DNA from: Mycobacterium sp. ITM-2016-00317
GTDB lineage: Bacteria > Actinomycetota > Actinomycetes > Mycobacteriales > Mycobacteriaceae
DNA: 64,000 nucleotides
Direction: 5' to 3'
Assembly: GCF_002968295.1 (NCBI RefSeq)
Contig: NZ_CP134399.1
Coordinates: 5,642,001 to 5,706,000, forward strand
The notes below the pieces were generated by a model. The model had not been told where the DNA came from, did no database searches, and saw only the letters and a list, made by a program, of their open reading frames with translations. Positions 7,071 to 15,563 of this stretch are shown here, in pieces (positions within the stretch are counted from its first letter, which is position 1; each line of letters begins with the position of its first letter). The position numbers and the translations under genes were made by a program.

Positions 7071-8422
7071 TAGCCGGCCTTCGGCAGGTAGTCCAGTGCG
7101 CGCAGCACGTATCCCGGTGTGAAGTCCATCAGCGGACGTTCGTCGACGCTGTTGCCGGGATGGCGCGGTTCGACCCGGTCGTATGAGTGCTCATCCATGT
7201 AATTGATGATGCGGCAGAAGAATTCGGACACCAGGTCGGCCTTCAGGGTCCACGAGGCGTTCGTGTAGCCGATGGTGAACGCCATGTTGGGCATGTCGGT
7301 CAGCAGCATGCCCTTGTAGGCCATCGTGTCGTTGAGCTCGATCGGCTCACCGTTGCGCGAGATGACGGCGCCGCCGAACAACTGCAGGTTCAGACCCGTT
7401 GCGGTGACGACGATGTCGGCGTCGATGTGCTGACCGGAGGTCAGCTGGATTCCGGTCTTGGTGAACCGCTCGATGGTGTCGGTGACGACGTCGGCGTTAC
7501 CGGCCCGGATCGTCTTGAACAGGTCGCCGTTGGGCGCCAGGCACAGCCGCTCGTCCCACGGGTTGTAGGTGGGCCCGAAATGCTTGGCGACGTCGTAACC
7601 CTCGGGTAGGCGCCGCTGGGCCATCGTCATCAGTGTCTTGCGCATGAAATTCGGGAAACGCCGGGCGATCTGGTACTGCGCCGACTGGAATATGATGCTT
7701 TTCCAACGGTTCACGACGTAGGCGGTCTTGGTGGGCAGCGTCTTGTTCATCCGCACCGTGAACGGGTCGACGTCGGGCAGCGAACCGATGTAGGTCGGTG
7801 AGCGCTGCAGCATCGTGACGTGACCCGCGCCCGTCTTGGCAAGGGCGGGAATCAAAGTCACCGCGGTGGCACCACTGCCGATGACGACGATCTTCTTACC
7901 CGCGTAGTCCAGATCCTCAGGCCAGTGCTGCGGATGGATGATGGTGCCCTCGAAGTCGTCCGTGCCGGCGAACTCGGGCGCGTAGCCCTGGTCGTAGTTG
8001 TAGTAGCCGCTGCAGGCCATCAGGTAGCGCGCGGAGATCTCGACTTCCTCGCCGGCGCGGTCGATACGCACCGTCCACCGGTTGTCGGCGTCGCTCCAGT
8101 CGGCGGACTTGACGTTCTGCCCGTAGCGGATGTGCTTGTCGATGCCGTACTCGGCGACCGTCTCCTTGAGGTAGGCCATGATCGACGGTCCGTCGGCGAT
8201 GGCCTTGTCGGAGGTCCACGGCTTGAACCGGAAGCCGAGGGTGAACATGTCGGAGTCCGAGCGGATGCCGGGGTACTTGAACAGGTCCCAGGTGCCGCCC
8301 AGATTCTCGCGGCGTTCGAGGATCACGTAGCTCTTACCGGGACAGCGGTCCTGCAGGTGCCAGGCGGCGCTGATGCCGGAGATCCCGGCCCCCACGATCA
8401 CAACGTCGACAAATTCGGTCAT
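7022..8422 (-). CDS. ethA: EthA-type FAD Baeyer-Villiger monooxygenase, C-terminus frameshifted
   Basis: This flavin monooxygenase inserts oxygen into ketones and in M. tuberculosis activates ethionamide. The first Rossmann motif VGAGISGISAAWHL is at residues 11-24, the second (VIGSGATAVTL) near 180, and between them the Baeyer-Villiger fingerprint region (FDFGTIIHP-like FEGTIIHPQHWPEDL) is visible. The protein matches EthA to LPKAGYG, then runs 14 unrelated residues to a stop at 7022. The conserved tail continues in another frame to 6948, so about 33 residues are lost through a one-base deletion near 7070. Divergent from ethR across 76 bp with its operator. Whether the break is real or a sequence error cannot be told here. 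Confidence 0.87.
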   Translation of the reverse strand: MTEFVDVVIVGAGISGISAAWHLQDRCPGKSYVILERRENLGGTWDLFKYPGIRSDSDMFTLGFRFKPWTSDKAIADGPSIMAYLKETVAEYGIDKHIRYGQNVKSADWSDADNRWTVRIDRAGEEVEISARYLMACSGYYNYDQGYAPEFAGTDDFEGTIIHPQHWPEDLDYAGKKIVVIGSGATAVTLIPALAKTGAGHVTMLQRSPTYIGSLPDVDPFTVRMNKTLPTKTAYVVNRWKSIIFQSAQYQIARRFPNFMRKTLMTMAQRRLPEGYDVAKHFGPTYNPWDERLCLAPNGDLFKTIRAGNADVVTDTIERFTKTGIQLTSGQHIDADIVVTATGLNLQLFGGAVISRNGEPIELNDTMAYKGMLLTDMPNMAFTIGYTNASWTLKADLVSEFFCRIINYMDEHSYDRVEPRHPGNSVDERPLMDFTPGYVLRALDYLPKAGYGRRGDSSRTTYSTCS

Positions 8423-8430
8423 GGCGTAAA

Positions 8431-8480
8431 GCTATCAACGCCGTGTCGAACCAGTCAACACCCTGTCGAGTATTTCGACA
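8431..8480. promoter_or_regulatory. EthR operator between ethA and ethR
   Basis: The 76-bp divergent intergenic region holds repeated half-sites of the type TGTCGA/TGTTGA: TATCAACG at 8433-8440, GTGTCGA at 8443-8449, GTCAACA at 8454-8460 and the perfect inverted repeat TGTCGA-n5-TCGACA at 8464-8480. The M. tuberculosis ethA-ethR intergenic has the same half-sites and EthR binds there cooperatively as several dimers. Function is transferred from that system. Confidence 0.75.
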
Positions 8481-8498
8481 CCATGTAAAGTCGGGTCC

Positions 8499-9143
8499 GT
8501 GAGCACCACCAGCCAGGCCCGCCCCGCCCGGGGCCGGCGCGCCGCCCGCCCGTCCGGTGACGATCGCGAACTGGCGATCCTGGAGACCGCCGAGCGTCTG
8601 CTGGCGGACCGCCCACTGGCCGAGATCTCCGTCGACGACCTGGCCAAGGGCGCGGGGATCTCGCGGCCGACGTTCTACTTCTACTTTCCCTCCAAGGACG
8701 CGGTCCTGCTGACGCTGTTGGAGCGGGTGATCGCCGAGGCCGACGCGGCCCTGACCCGGCTGATCGCCGACCGGCCTGCCGACCGCCGCGCCGTCTGGCG
8801 TCGCGGCATCAACGTGTTCTTCGAGACGTTCGGCGCCCATCGTGCGGTGTGCGCCGCGGCGACCGCCGGGGTGCAGAACAGCAACTCCGAGGCGCGCGCG
8901 CTGTGGGCGACGTCGATGCAGCGCTGGATCACCCACATCGCCGCGGTGATCGAAGCAGAACGCGCCGACGGCGCGGCGCCGGTCACGGTGCCCGCGATGG
9001 AGCTGTCGACCGCGCTGAACCTGCTGAACGAGTCGGTGATGACGGCAGCGTTCGCCGGGCATGAGCCGTCGATCCCCGACCACCGGGTGCTGGACAACCT
9101 GGTCCACATCTGGACGACCAGCATTTACGGCCAGGGTCTTTGA
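8499..9143 (+). CDS. ethR: EthR, TetR-family repressor of ethA
   Basis: The 214-residue TetR-type repressor has a basic, disordered N-terminus, a helix-turn-helix at about residues 42-65 (ISVDDLAKGAGISRPTFYFYF, of which ISRPTFYFYFPSKDAVL is diagnostic of EthR) and a large ligand-binding C-terminal domain rich in aromatic/hydrophobic residues (NVFFETFGAH, NSNSEARALWATSM). EthR (Rv3855, about 216 residues) represses ethA until an apolar ligand is bound. GTG start at 8499; divergent to ethA with shared operator half-sites. The gene appears intact although ethA is not. Confidence 0.92.
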   Translation: MSTTSQARPARGRRAARPSGDDRELAILETAERLLADRPLAEISVDDLAKGAGISRPTFYFYFPSKDAVLLTLLERVIAEADAALTRLIADRPADRRAVWRRGINVFFETFGAHRAVCAAATAGVQNSNSEARALWATSMQRWITHIAAVIEAERADGAAPVTVPAMELSTALNLLNESVMTAAFAGHEPSIPDHRVLDNLVHIWTTSIYGQGL

Positions 9144-9167
9144 TCTGTCGGACCGCGATGCGAACAT

Positions 9168-10430
9168 ATGTTCGTGTCCGGTGCTCAGGCGGCGTCTCCC
9201 CCATCGTCGGCATCGCCGGCACCGTCGGCACCGCCGGCCATCCTGCACGCTGATCTCGACTCGTTCTACGCCTCGGTCGAGCAGCGTGACGATCCGTCCC
9301 TGCGCGGGCGGCCGGTCCTCGTCGGCGGCGGCGTGGTGCTGGCCGCCAGCTACGAGGCGAAGGCCTACGGGGTGCGCACCGCGATGGGTGGCAGGCAGGC
9401 GCTGGCGCTGTGCCCGCACGCGATCGTGGTGCCGCCCCGGATGACGGCGTACTCCCAGGCCAGCGACGCCGTGTTCAGCGTCTTCCGCGACACCTCGCCG
9501 GTGGTCGAGCCGCTCTCCGTCGACGAGGCGTTCCTCGACGCGTCCGGGCTGGGCCGGGTGTCGGGCACCCCGCTGCAGATCGGGGCGCGGCTGCGCGAGC
9601 GGGTCCGCGACGAGGTCGGACTGCCGATCACCGTGGGGATCGCACGCACCAAGTTCCTTGCCAAGGTGGCCAGCCAGGAGGCCAAGCCCGACGGCCTGCT
9701 GTTGGTGCCGCCCGATCGCGAGCTGGCGTTCCTGCATCCGCTACCGGTGCACCGGCTGTGGGGGGTCGGCGCCAAGACCGCCGACAAGCTGCGCGCGCAC
9801 GGCATCGAGTCGGTCGCCGATGTCGCCGAACTGAGCGAGACGACCCTGGGGTCGCTGGTGGGCGGCGCGATGGGGCGCCAGTTGTTCGCGTTGTCGCACA
9901 ACATCGACCGCCGACGCGTGGTGACCGGGCAGCGGAGACGGTCGGTCGGCGCGCAGCGTGCGCTGGGCCGTGCGGGCAGCGCGATGTCGGCGGCCGAGGT
10001 GGACGCGGTGGTGGTGAACCTGGTCGACCGCATCACCCGCCGGATGCGCAGGGCGGGGCGCTCCGGCCGCACGGTGGTGCTGCGGTTGCGGTTCGACGAC
10101 TTCGGGCGGGCCACCCGGTCGCACACCATGCCGACGGCCACGGCGTCGACGGACGCGATCCTCGGCGCGGCACGCCAGCTGGTGGACGGCGCACGCCCGT
10201 TGATCGCCGAGCGCGGGCTCACCCTGGTCGGGTTCGCGGTGTGCAACATCGACCGCGACGGGGCACAGCAGCTGGAATTGCCGTTCGCCGCGGCCGCCGA
10301 TCCGGCTGATTCGCTGACCATCGACCTCGCGATCGACAAGGTGCGCGGACGCTACGGCAACGCCGCGTTGACCCGCGGCGTGCTCGTCGGCCGTGACCCG
10401 GGAGTGGAGATGCCGATGCTGCCCGACTGA
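9168..10430 (+). CDS. dinB: Y-family DNA polymerase IV (DinB, DinB3-like)
   Basis: The 420-residue polymerase carries the Y-family catalytic motifs: HADLDSFYASVEQ (first metal-binding Asp, residues 26-38) and LSVDEAFLDASG (Asp/Glu pair near residue 118). A helix-hairpin-helix (LWGVGAKTADKLRAHGI) and little-finger domain follow. QLELPF near the C-terminus is a standard beta-clamp binding motif, so it should act at the replication fork. Its place downstream of ethR recalls M. smegmatis dinB3 (MSMEG_6443). The N-terminal 22 residues are Ser/Pro/Ala-rich, and a start slightly downstream is possible. Translesion synthesis is the expected role. Confidence 0.87.
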   Translation: MFVSGAQAASPPSSASPAPSAPPAILHADLDSFYASVEQRDDPSLRGRPVLVGGGVVLAASYEAKAYGVRTAMGGRQALALCPHAIVVPPRMTAYSQASDAVFSVFRDTSPVVEPLSVDEAFLDASGLGRVSGTPLQIGARLRERVRDEVGLPITVGIARTKFLAKVASQEAKPDGLLLVPPDRELAFLHPLPVHRLWGVGAKTADKLRAHGIESVADVAELSETTLGSLVGGAMGRQLFALSHNIDRRRVVTGQRRRSVGAQRALGRAGSAMSAAEVDAVVVNLVDRITRRMRRAGRSGRTVVLRLRFDDFGRATRSHTMPTATASTDAILGAARQLVDGARPLIAERGLTLVGFAVCNIDRDGAQQLELPFAAAADPADSLTIDLAIDKVRGRYGNAALTRGVLVGRDPGVEMPMLPD

Positions 10431-10500
10431 CGCGCCCCGCACACGGTCCCGTCGCCGCGGCATCCGCACCGCAGCGTCGAAGCTGTTGTCCGCGTTGGGG

Positions 10501-11508
10501 CTAGCCGGTGCGGGTCCAGGCCAGCAGATCGTCGGCAGGCCAGGTGTTGACGATGCGTTCGGGTTCCAGCCCCACCTCGAGTGCGCGCTGCGCGCCGTAG
10601 CCGAGGAACTCCAGCTGTCCGGGCGCGTGCGAGTCGGTGTCGATGGAGAACACGCATCCGATGTCCATCGCCAGCGTGAGCAGCCGGGTCGGCGGATCCC
10701 GCCGCTCCGGCCGCGAGTTGATCTCGACGGCGGTGCCCGCCTCCCGGCACGCGGTGAACACCGCTTCGGCGTCGAACTTCGACTCGGGCCGCACCCCGCG
10801 ACCTCCGGTGACCAGTCGCCCGGTGCAGTGCCCGAGTACGTCGGCGTGGGGGTTGGTGACGGCCTTGATCATGCGCCGGGTCATCGCGGCCGCGTCCATC
10901 GCGAGCTTGGAGTGCACGCTGGCGACGACGACGTCGAGCCGCTCCAGCAGTTCGGGTTCCTGGTCCAGGGACCCGTCTTCGAGGATGTCGACCTCGATAC
11001 CGGTGAGAATCCGCATGGGGGCGACCTTTTCGCGGATCTCGTCGATCACCTCGAGCTGTTCGCGCAGGCGCTCCGGGGACAACCCGTTGGCCACCCGCAG
11101 CCGTGGCGAGTGGTCGGTGAGCGCACAGTACTCGTGACCGAGGTCGCGGGCGGCCAGCATCATCTCCTCGATCGGCGCGGACCCGTCCGACCAGTTCGAG
11201 TGCACGTGCAGATCCCCGCGCAGCGCGGCGCGGATGTCGCCGCCGCCGAGGTCCTGTGCGGCCTCCCGCAGTTCCACCAGCACGTCGGGTTCGCGGCCGG
11301 CCCACGCCTGGGCGATGACCTTCGCGGTCTTGGGGCCCACCTTGGGCAGCGCCTGCCAGCTGTTGGCCGCGCCGTGCTTCTCGCGTTGGGCGTCGGTGAG
11401 CGCTTCGACGACGTCAGCGGCGTTGCGGTAGGCCATCACCCGGCGCGGGTCCTCCCGCGCACGGTCCTTGTAATACGCGATCTGGCGTAGCGCGGCGACC
11501 GGGTCCAT
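10501..11508 (-). CDS. PHP-domain phosphoesterase (Rv3856c-like, PolX C-terminal type)
   Basis: The 335-residue protein starts with a PolX-like helical region with a helix-hairpin-helix motif (LPKVGPKTAKVIAQAW, about residues 47-62) and continues into a PHP metal-dependent phosphoesterase domain, with the family motifs LHVHSNWSDG (about residue 100), ALTDHSP, GIEVDI, VVASVHS, DVLGH and FSIDTDSH in order, giving the expected trinuclear metal ligands. It resembles the PHP portion of PolX without the polymerase palm. Length equals what I recall for M. tuberculosis Rv3856c (335). ATG at 11508. The longer open frame beyond the start overlaps the Esp operon antisense and is not coding. A role in DNA repair next to dinB is plausible. 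Confidence 0.85.
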   Translation of the reverse strand: MDPVAALRQIAYYKDRAREDPRRVMAYRNAADVVEALTDAQREKHGAANSWQALPKVGPKTAKVIAQAWAGREPDVLVELREAAQDLGGGDIRAALRGDLHVHSNWSDGSAPIEEMMLAARDLGHEYCALTDHSPRLRVANGLSPERLREQLEVIDEIREKVAPMRILTGIEVDILEDGSLDQEPELLERLDVVVASVHSKLAMDAAAMTRRMIKAVTNPHADVLGHCTGRLVTGGRGVRPESKFDAEAVFTACREAGTAVEINSRPERRDPPTRLLTLAMDIGCVFSIDTDSHAPGQLEFLGYGAQRALEVGLEPERIVNTWPADDLLAWTRTG

Positions 11509-11598
11509 CCGTCCAGTGTGCCCTGACCGGGCGCAGAAAATTCGTGCGCGGACCCCCTCTTCGGCGGTGATAGCGTCGCTGAGCGGGAGGTTCGGGTC

Positions 11599-12720
11599 GT
11601 GGGGCTGTTCGATGATCTCATCGCCATCGGCGACGGGGTCAGAAGCGGCGTCCGAGATGTCCCGAGCTTGATCGCCAACGTCGTGACCGGCGACGTCCAC
11701 GGGGCTGTGACCGACGGGCGGAACATCATCGGGGATCTCGTCGGCGTCGCGTCCGGTTTGGAGAATCTCGGGGTCAGTCTCGGCGACGTCCCTCGCCGAT
11801 ACGTCGGCGAAGCGGCCAAACTGGCCGACTCCAAAATTCTGAGCGCCGCCCAGTTGGCGATCGAAGCAGAGAAGGCCCTCACCGGCTCGGGCGACCCCGA
11901 TGCGGGAAACGGGTACCGCGAATCTGCCGGCCGTCTGCACGAAACGGTGGAGACGCTTGTCGATGCGACGCCGGCTCAGGACACATGGGATGGTGCCGGC
12001 GCCGACGCGTATACGACGGCGAACCACGAACACCGACGGCGCACTTCTGCCGTGCAAGCGGCGGATGCGGCGATCGCGCGGACGTTGGCCATCGAGGCGG
12101 ATCAGGTCCTTCGAACCCGCGAGACCTTGGACGACGCTTCGCAGTATCTGTATGACTTCGGGCTGTCCACCTCCTGGATGAACTTCGTGCCAGGCCTGGC
12201 AGCCGCGAAGGCTGCCGCCGACGTCGCGGCCGCGGCCGACGCGATGGCCACCACAAACACGGCCATGGCGATCCTCGTCAAGGACGCGGCAACGAATGCG
12301 GCGAAGATCCTGCAGGCCAGCGACGGTTACGACGACACCATAGCCGCGATGGCCGAAGAGGACCGGGCTCTGGCGCGAGACCCAATACTCGGTGGGCCCT
12401 GCGGCGCACTTGTCCGGCAGTCCGACGACCTTGCCCATCTGCCGCGCCGGATCGCGAACCCCGATGAGTACGAGGTACCTGATACCTCCCCGGAGTGGGG
12501 CCCTCCCGCCGCTCCCTACGGTCGCGGCCACGTTCCGTCGCCGGGCAGGCCCCCACCGGCGCCTGCAGCCCCGGCCGGTCTCCCGACCGGTTCATCGGCT
12601 CCTCGCGGCAGGCCTGCGCCGGCCGACGGGTCTGCCTCTGGACCGCAAGGCTCGCCTTCAGCGCGGCCACCGCTCGACATGGATCGTCCGACCCCCGAAA
12701 GGCGGGTGGAATCGCGTTGA
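11599..12720 (+). CDS. EspA/EspE-like ESX secretion-associated protein
   Basis: The 373-residue protein is helical, with a WDG turn (TWDGAGADAYTT, about residues 130-141) like the WxG turn of type VII secretion substrates, a hydrophobic alanine-rich helix (FVPGLAAAKAAADVAAAADAMA given here by its ends F194 and A215) and a long Pro/Ser/Gly-rich disordered tail from about residue 300. This is the design of the EspA/EspE family, which are secreted with EspC/EspF by ESX-1. GTG at 11599 follows GGGAGG at 11584-11589. It overlaps the next gene by 4 nt (TTGA), and the next two genes are EspC- and EspD/EspH-like, which strongly supports the call. Individual similarity to EspA is weak. Confidence 0.72.
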   Translation: MGLFDDLIAIGDGVRSGVRDVPSLIANVVTGDVHGAVTDGRNIIGDLVGVASGLENLGVSLGDVPRRYVGEAAKLADSKILSAAQLAIEAEKALTGSGDPDAGNGYRESAGRLHETVETLVDATPAQDTWDGAGADAYTTANHEHRRRTSAVQAADAAIARTLAIEADQVLRTRETLDDASQYLYDFGLSTSWMNFVPGLAAAKAAADVAAAADAMATTNTAMAILVKDAATNAAKILQASDGYDDTIAAMAEEDRALARDPILGGPCGALVRQSDDLAHLPRRIANPDEYEVPDTSPEWGPPAAPYGRGHVPSPGRPPPAPAAPAGLPTGSSAPRGRPAPADGSASGPQGSPSARPPLDMDRPTPERRVESR

Positions 12721-13040
12721 CGGCTCCTCAGCAGAACCTCCACGTCCTCACCGAACACATCGGCGAACTGGCCGACAAGCAGGCGCGGGCGGCCGATCAG
12801 TTCACCGGAGCCAATCGCTCGGCCGGCGATGTGGCGCCACGGGTATTGGCGACCCACGGATTGGCCTGTGCAGCAACGAGCGCCGCGCTTTCCGTCACGG
12901 ACGGGGCGCGAAACACGGCAGGGGTCCAGCTGATGAAGCGCTCGAACGACCTGGCCTCGAAGCTCTCGACCGCGGCGGCGAACTACTCGAACACCGACTA
13001 CTTGGCCGGACGCAACATCGGCCGAGAATGCCAGATGTGA
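12717..13040 (+). CDS. EspC/EspF-like ESX secretion-associated protein with YxxxD signal
   Basis: The 107-residue protein has the length and pattern of EspC/EspF (PF10824): an N-terminal LHVLTEHIGEL helix, the central THGLACAATSAAL segment (compare the conserved HG near mid-protein in EspC), then DLASKLSTAAANYSNTDYL. YSNTD near residue 94 fits the YxxxD/E type VII secretion signal and lies exactly where EspC has YSEAD. TTG start overlapping the upstream stop by 4 nt; its own stop overlaps the next GTG. EspC-family proteins are co-secreted with their EspA/EspE partner, here the gene immediately upstream. Confidence 0.8.
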   Translation: MTAPQQNLHVLTEHIGELADKQARAADQFTGANRSAGDVAPRVLATHGLACAATSAALSVTDGARNTAGVQLMKRSNDLASKLSTAAANYSNTDYLAGRNIGRECQM

Positions 13041-13477
13041 ACCCCTGGCTGGATTCACCCGACGATCCCGGCGGCGACGGTTTCGAGACGTCCGACCTTG
13101 CGGCGGTGGACATCCACGAACCGAATCCAGCCGACGAAACAATTCGTACCGTTCTTTTCACTGCCACCAATCCCGCCGGGACTGTGTCGGCGACGGTACT
13201 CATGAGCGGCCGTATCGTTCGGGTCGATCTGGCGCCTCCTCTGTCCATGACCGAGACCGAACTCGCCGCCGAGATCACGCTGATCACCACGCTCGCACAA
13301 ATGCAGGCACGAGCGGGCCAGCATGCCGTGCTTGCGATGCTGATGCGGGCCCGGGGCCAGGACCCGGCGAGAACGGCCAGCTTCCTCGAGCGCGACCTCG
13401 GGCTCCCCCGCCCGGAGAGAGTCACCGAGGAGCAACAACGGGTTTTTGCGCTCTGCTACGCGGGCGACGACGCATGA
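13037..13477 (+). CDS. EspD/EspH-like protein (YbaB-like fold)
   Basis: The 146-residue protein has an acidic, disordered N-terminus (NPWLDSPDDPGGDGFETSDL) and then the EspD/EspH core: VLFTATNPAGTVSATVLMSG followed by MTETELAAEITLITTLAQM. These segments parallel the FTVTNPxxTVSVSTLMDGR and MSExQLAxEIxVIADLA motifs of M. tuberculosis EspD and EspH. The fold is YbaB-like, and the proteins act in the cytosol to stabilise or chaperone EspA/EspE-type substrates. GTG start overlaps the upstream stop by 4 nt, and the stop overlaps the next ATG (ATGA), completing an espE-F-H/espA-C-D-like cassette. Confidence 0.8.
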   Translation: MNPWLDSPDDPGGDGFETSDLAAVDIHEPNPADETIRTVLFTATNPAGTVSATVLMSGRIVRVDLAPPLSMTETELAAEITLITTLAQMQARAGQHAVLAMLMRARGQDPARTASFLERDLGLPRPERVTEEQQRVFALCYAGDDA

Positions 13478-14949
13478 CCGACCGGCCGAGGTGGAAGACA
13501 CCCCCCGGATGGACTCGCGGGGAACAGGCTTCGCCGGAGCCGCCTGGTCCGAAGAAGGGGCGCCGATGGCCTGTCGCGTTCACTGCGGCACTCGCCGTTG
13601 TCCTCGCGTTGGCCGCGGCCGGCATGCACCTGCGCGGCGGTGCCGACGAGTTCGTCGAGCGCCGCGTGGCGTGGGATCCACCGCCGCAGATGTTCCTTGC
13701 ATCCTCGATGGAGCACAGACCGGTGGCAGGATGGCGACTCGCGGTGACCGATTTCGGCCTCCCTGACGGCAGCCGGTTCGTCACCGACCCGATGCCGATG
13801 CACTCCGCCCCCCTGGTCGGGAGCATCGAAGAGCGTGCGTTCCTGCTCAGTCAGAGTCCTGGTACCACCGCCCCCCAGTGGTGGCTTGTCGGCGCCAATA
13901 GCGCCACCGGACAGCCACTTTTCGCGCCCGTCCCACTGAACAGCGGCGGCAAGCCGGCGTGCTTCCTCAACGGCACAGACGCAGTTTTGTGCATCACGCC
14001 CGATACCGAGGGTCGTACCGCGTGGGTCATCAGTTCCCGTACCGGCCATGTAGTCCACTCCGGCCCAACAGATCTCAATGTGCGGCCGAACGAGCTGAAC
14101 GCCCGTCAGGTCGGCATCCATGCCGTGGCGGAGTCCGAGCACGAAGGCGTCTACGGCATAGGGCCCGAGGCCCAGACCACCTGGTTCGTCCCCGGAGCCG
14201 GGGATACTTCGCTGCGATACCTCCGCAGGCTCGACATCTCTCCGCCGGCTATCGCATCGCAGACTTCCTCGGGTCGAGGATCTTTCGGCACCGTGACCTT
14301 CTCCCTGACCGATGGCCGGGTGATCAAACCTGATCTGCCCGACGGGGCCGAGCAACAGGAAACGCTGATCTACCCCGGTGGATTCGCCGCGGTGATCGAC
14401 TTCGGGCAGTTCGACCGAAAGATCCTGCTCTTCGACGAACAGGGGCGCCAGACCACGGACGAAGCAATCGACGGGCGACTGCCCCCGCAGTTGCCATTCT
14501 TCGACCTACCGGTTCTCACGCCCTCCGGAGACGGCCACGAATGGCGGATATACACACCCCATGGCGGGAAAGTGTTCGAGTCGGATGGCAAATGGGGATG
14601 GCCGGAGCGTCTGGTCGGTTCACGGCTCATCGTCAACGCCGGCGAATTCGAGACCCGCGGGTGGGCCCAGTTCGACCTGCGCACCGGACAAGAGGGCAAG
14701 AGGTGCACGGACCTCGACATGGCCGCCGGCTATCTCGGCTACGACGGCCGGATCGCCGTGACCTCGGACGGCAACCCGACCGTCGGACTCGACACCGTTG
14801 CCACCGATCTGGACACCTGCGAGCGACTTTGGGTAGTCAGCTCTCCTCCCGGTTCCTGGCGCAATGTATGGCGCATCGGCACCGCTCTCGTCCAACTGTC
14901 CGACGAGGGAACGGAATTGACGTCGCTCGTGGCTCCCGGTCCTAACTAG
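13474..14949 (+). CDS. Membrane-anchored beta-propeller-like protein of the Esp operon
   Basis: The 491-residue protein has a short basic, Pro-rich cytoplasmic N-terminus (residues 1-31, ending GPKKGRRW), one transmembrane helix (about 33-52) and a large extracytoplasmic domain. That domain consists of repeated strand-turn units with recurring WWLVG-, WVIS-, WFVPG- and LWVVS-type ends and Asp/Gly turns, suggesting a PQQ-like or WD-like beta-propeller. Cysteines (about 155, 165 and 410-440) could form disulfides outside. Its ATG overlaps the EspD/EspH-like stop, so it belongs to the same transcript. I recognise no named homologue; a role as an envelope partner of the secreted Esp proteins is inference. 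Codon choice looks less GC-extreme than in neighbours. Confidence 0.7.
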   Translation: MTDRPRWKTPPGWTRGEQASPEPPGPKKGRRWPVAFTAALAVVLALAAAGMHLRGGADEFVERRVAWDPPPQMFLASSMEHRPVAGWRLAVTDFGLPDGSRFVTDPMPMHSAPLVGSIEERAFLLSQSPGTTAPQWWLVGANSATGQPLFAPVPLNSGGKPACFLNGTDAVLCITPDTEGRTAWVISSRTGHVVHSGPTDLNVRPNELNARQVGIHAVAESEHEGVYGIGPEAQTTWFVPGAGDTSLRYLRRLDISPPAIASQTSSGRGSFGTVTFSLTDGRVIKPDLPDGAEQQETLIYPGGFAAVIDFGQFDRKILLFDEQGRQTTDEAIDGRLPPQLPFFDLPVLTPSGDGHEWRIYTPHGGKVFESDGKWGWPERLVGSRLIVNAGEFETRGWAQFDLRTGQEGKRCTDLDMAAGYLGYDGRIAVTSDGNPTVGLDTVATDLDTCERLWVVSSPPGSWRNVWRIGTALVQLSDEGTELTSLVAPGPN

Positions 14950-15511
14950 CCCACCCGGGGTCGCGACCGGTCAGCGCGATCACCCGATCCAGCAGCGGCG
15001 CGTCCTCGCCCACCGGCACCGGTGCGGCGAACAGACCTTCGATGGGCGCCTCCTCGGCGTACGACCGCACGTGTGGCAGCAGGGCTTCGAGGTCCCGGTC
15101 GTCGACGTCGTAGGCCAGCCCTGCCGACGCGGCCACGTCCCAGCCGTGCACCACCACCTCGCAGAGCGCGATCATGCCGCCGACCTCGGCCGGGAAGTCG
15201 ACCCCGCCCGCCCGGGACATCCCCTGCCATGCCGCGGGGTCGCGCCACGCTTCGGCCAGCGCGGTGAGCCGCGGCGGGTAGGCCTGCCGCCAGTCGGCCT
15301 CCGGGCCGTCGCCGAGTTGCGGCGGGGTGTCGGTCAGGGGCCCGAAGTCCTTCCGTGCGGCGGCGTCGAAGGCCGGCGCCAGACCGCCGAGGTGGGCGAT
15401 CACCGCCCCCAGGTTCATCTCGCGGCACGGGGTGGCGGCCTGGAGTTGGTCGTCACGCACCTGGCTCAGAAGTCCGGCGGTGCGGCCGCATGCCTTGGTC
15501 ATATCGATCAT
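14942..15511 (-). CDS. TIGR03086-family DinB-like/maleylpyruvate isomerase N-terminal domain protein
   Basis: The 189-residue protein has the four-helix DinB/MDMPI organisation: an N-terminal helix with QLQAATPCREMNLGAVIAHL, in which the family pattern TPC...(x)n...HLGG is visible, and a second conserved site at CEVVVHGWDVAASAGL. Actinobacterial members (TIGR03086) are probably metal-binding, thiol-dependent enzymes, in some cases using mycothiol, but the substrate is unknown. ATG at 15511 is chosen; two further in-frame codons upstream exist. It overlaps the end of the beta-propeller gene by 8 nt, convergent, and diverges from the F420 oxidoreductase across about 50 bp. Confidence 0.75.
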   Translation of the reverse strand: MIDMTKACGRTAGLLSQVRDDQLQAATPCREMNLGAVIAHLGGLAPAFDAAARKDFGPLTDTPPQLGDGPEADWRQAYPPRLTALAEAWRDPAAWQGMSRAGGVDFPAEVGGMIALCEVVVHGWDVAASAGLAYDVDDRDLEALLPHVRSYAEEAPIEGLFAAPVPVGEDAPLLDRVIALTGRDPGWAS

Positions 15512-15563
15512 GTCCGTTTCGACTGTCCGGCGCACCCGAACTCATCGGCCTACAGTCGAACGG

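Noticed and set aside
10501..12531. PHP-protein frame extended to 676 codons
   Set aside because: The extension past 11508 runs antisense to the Esp-like operon; the family length (335) fits the ATG at 11508.
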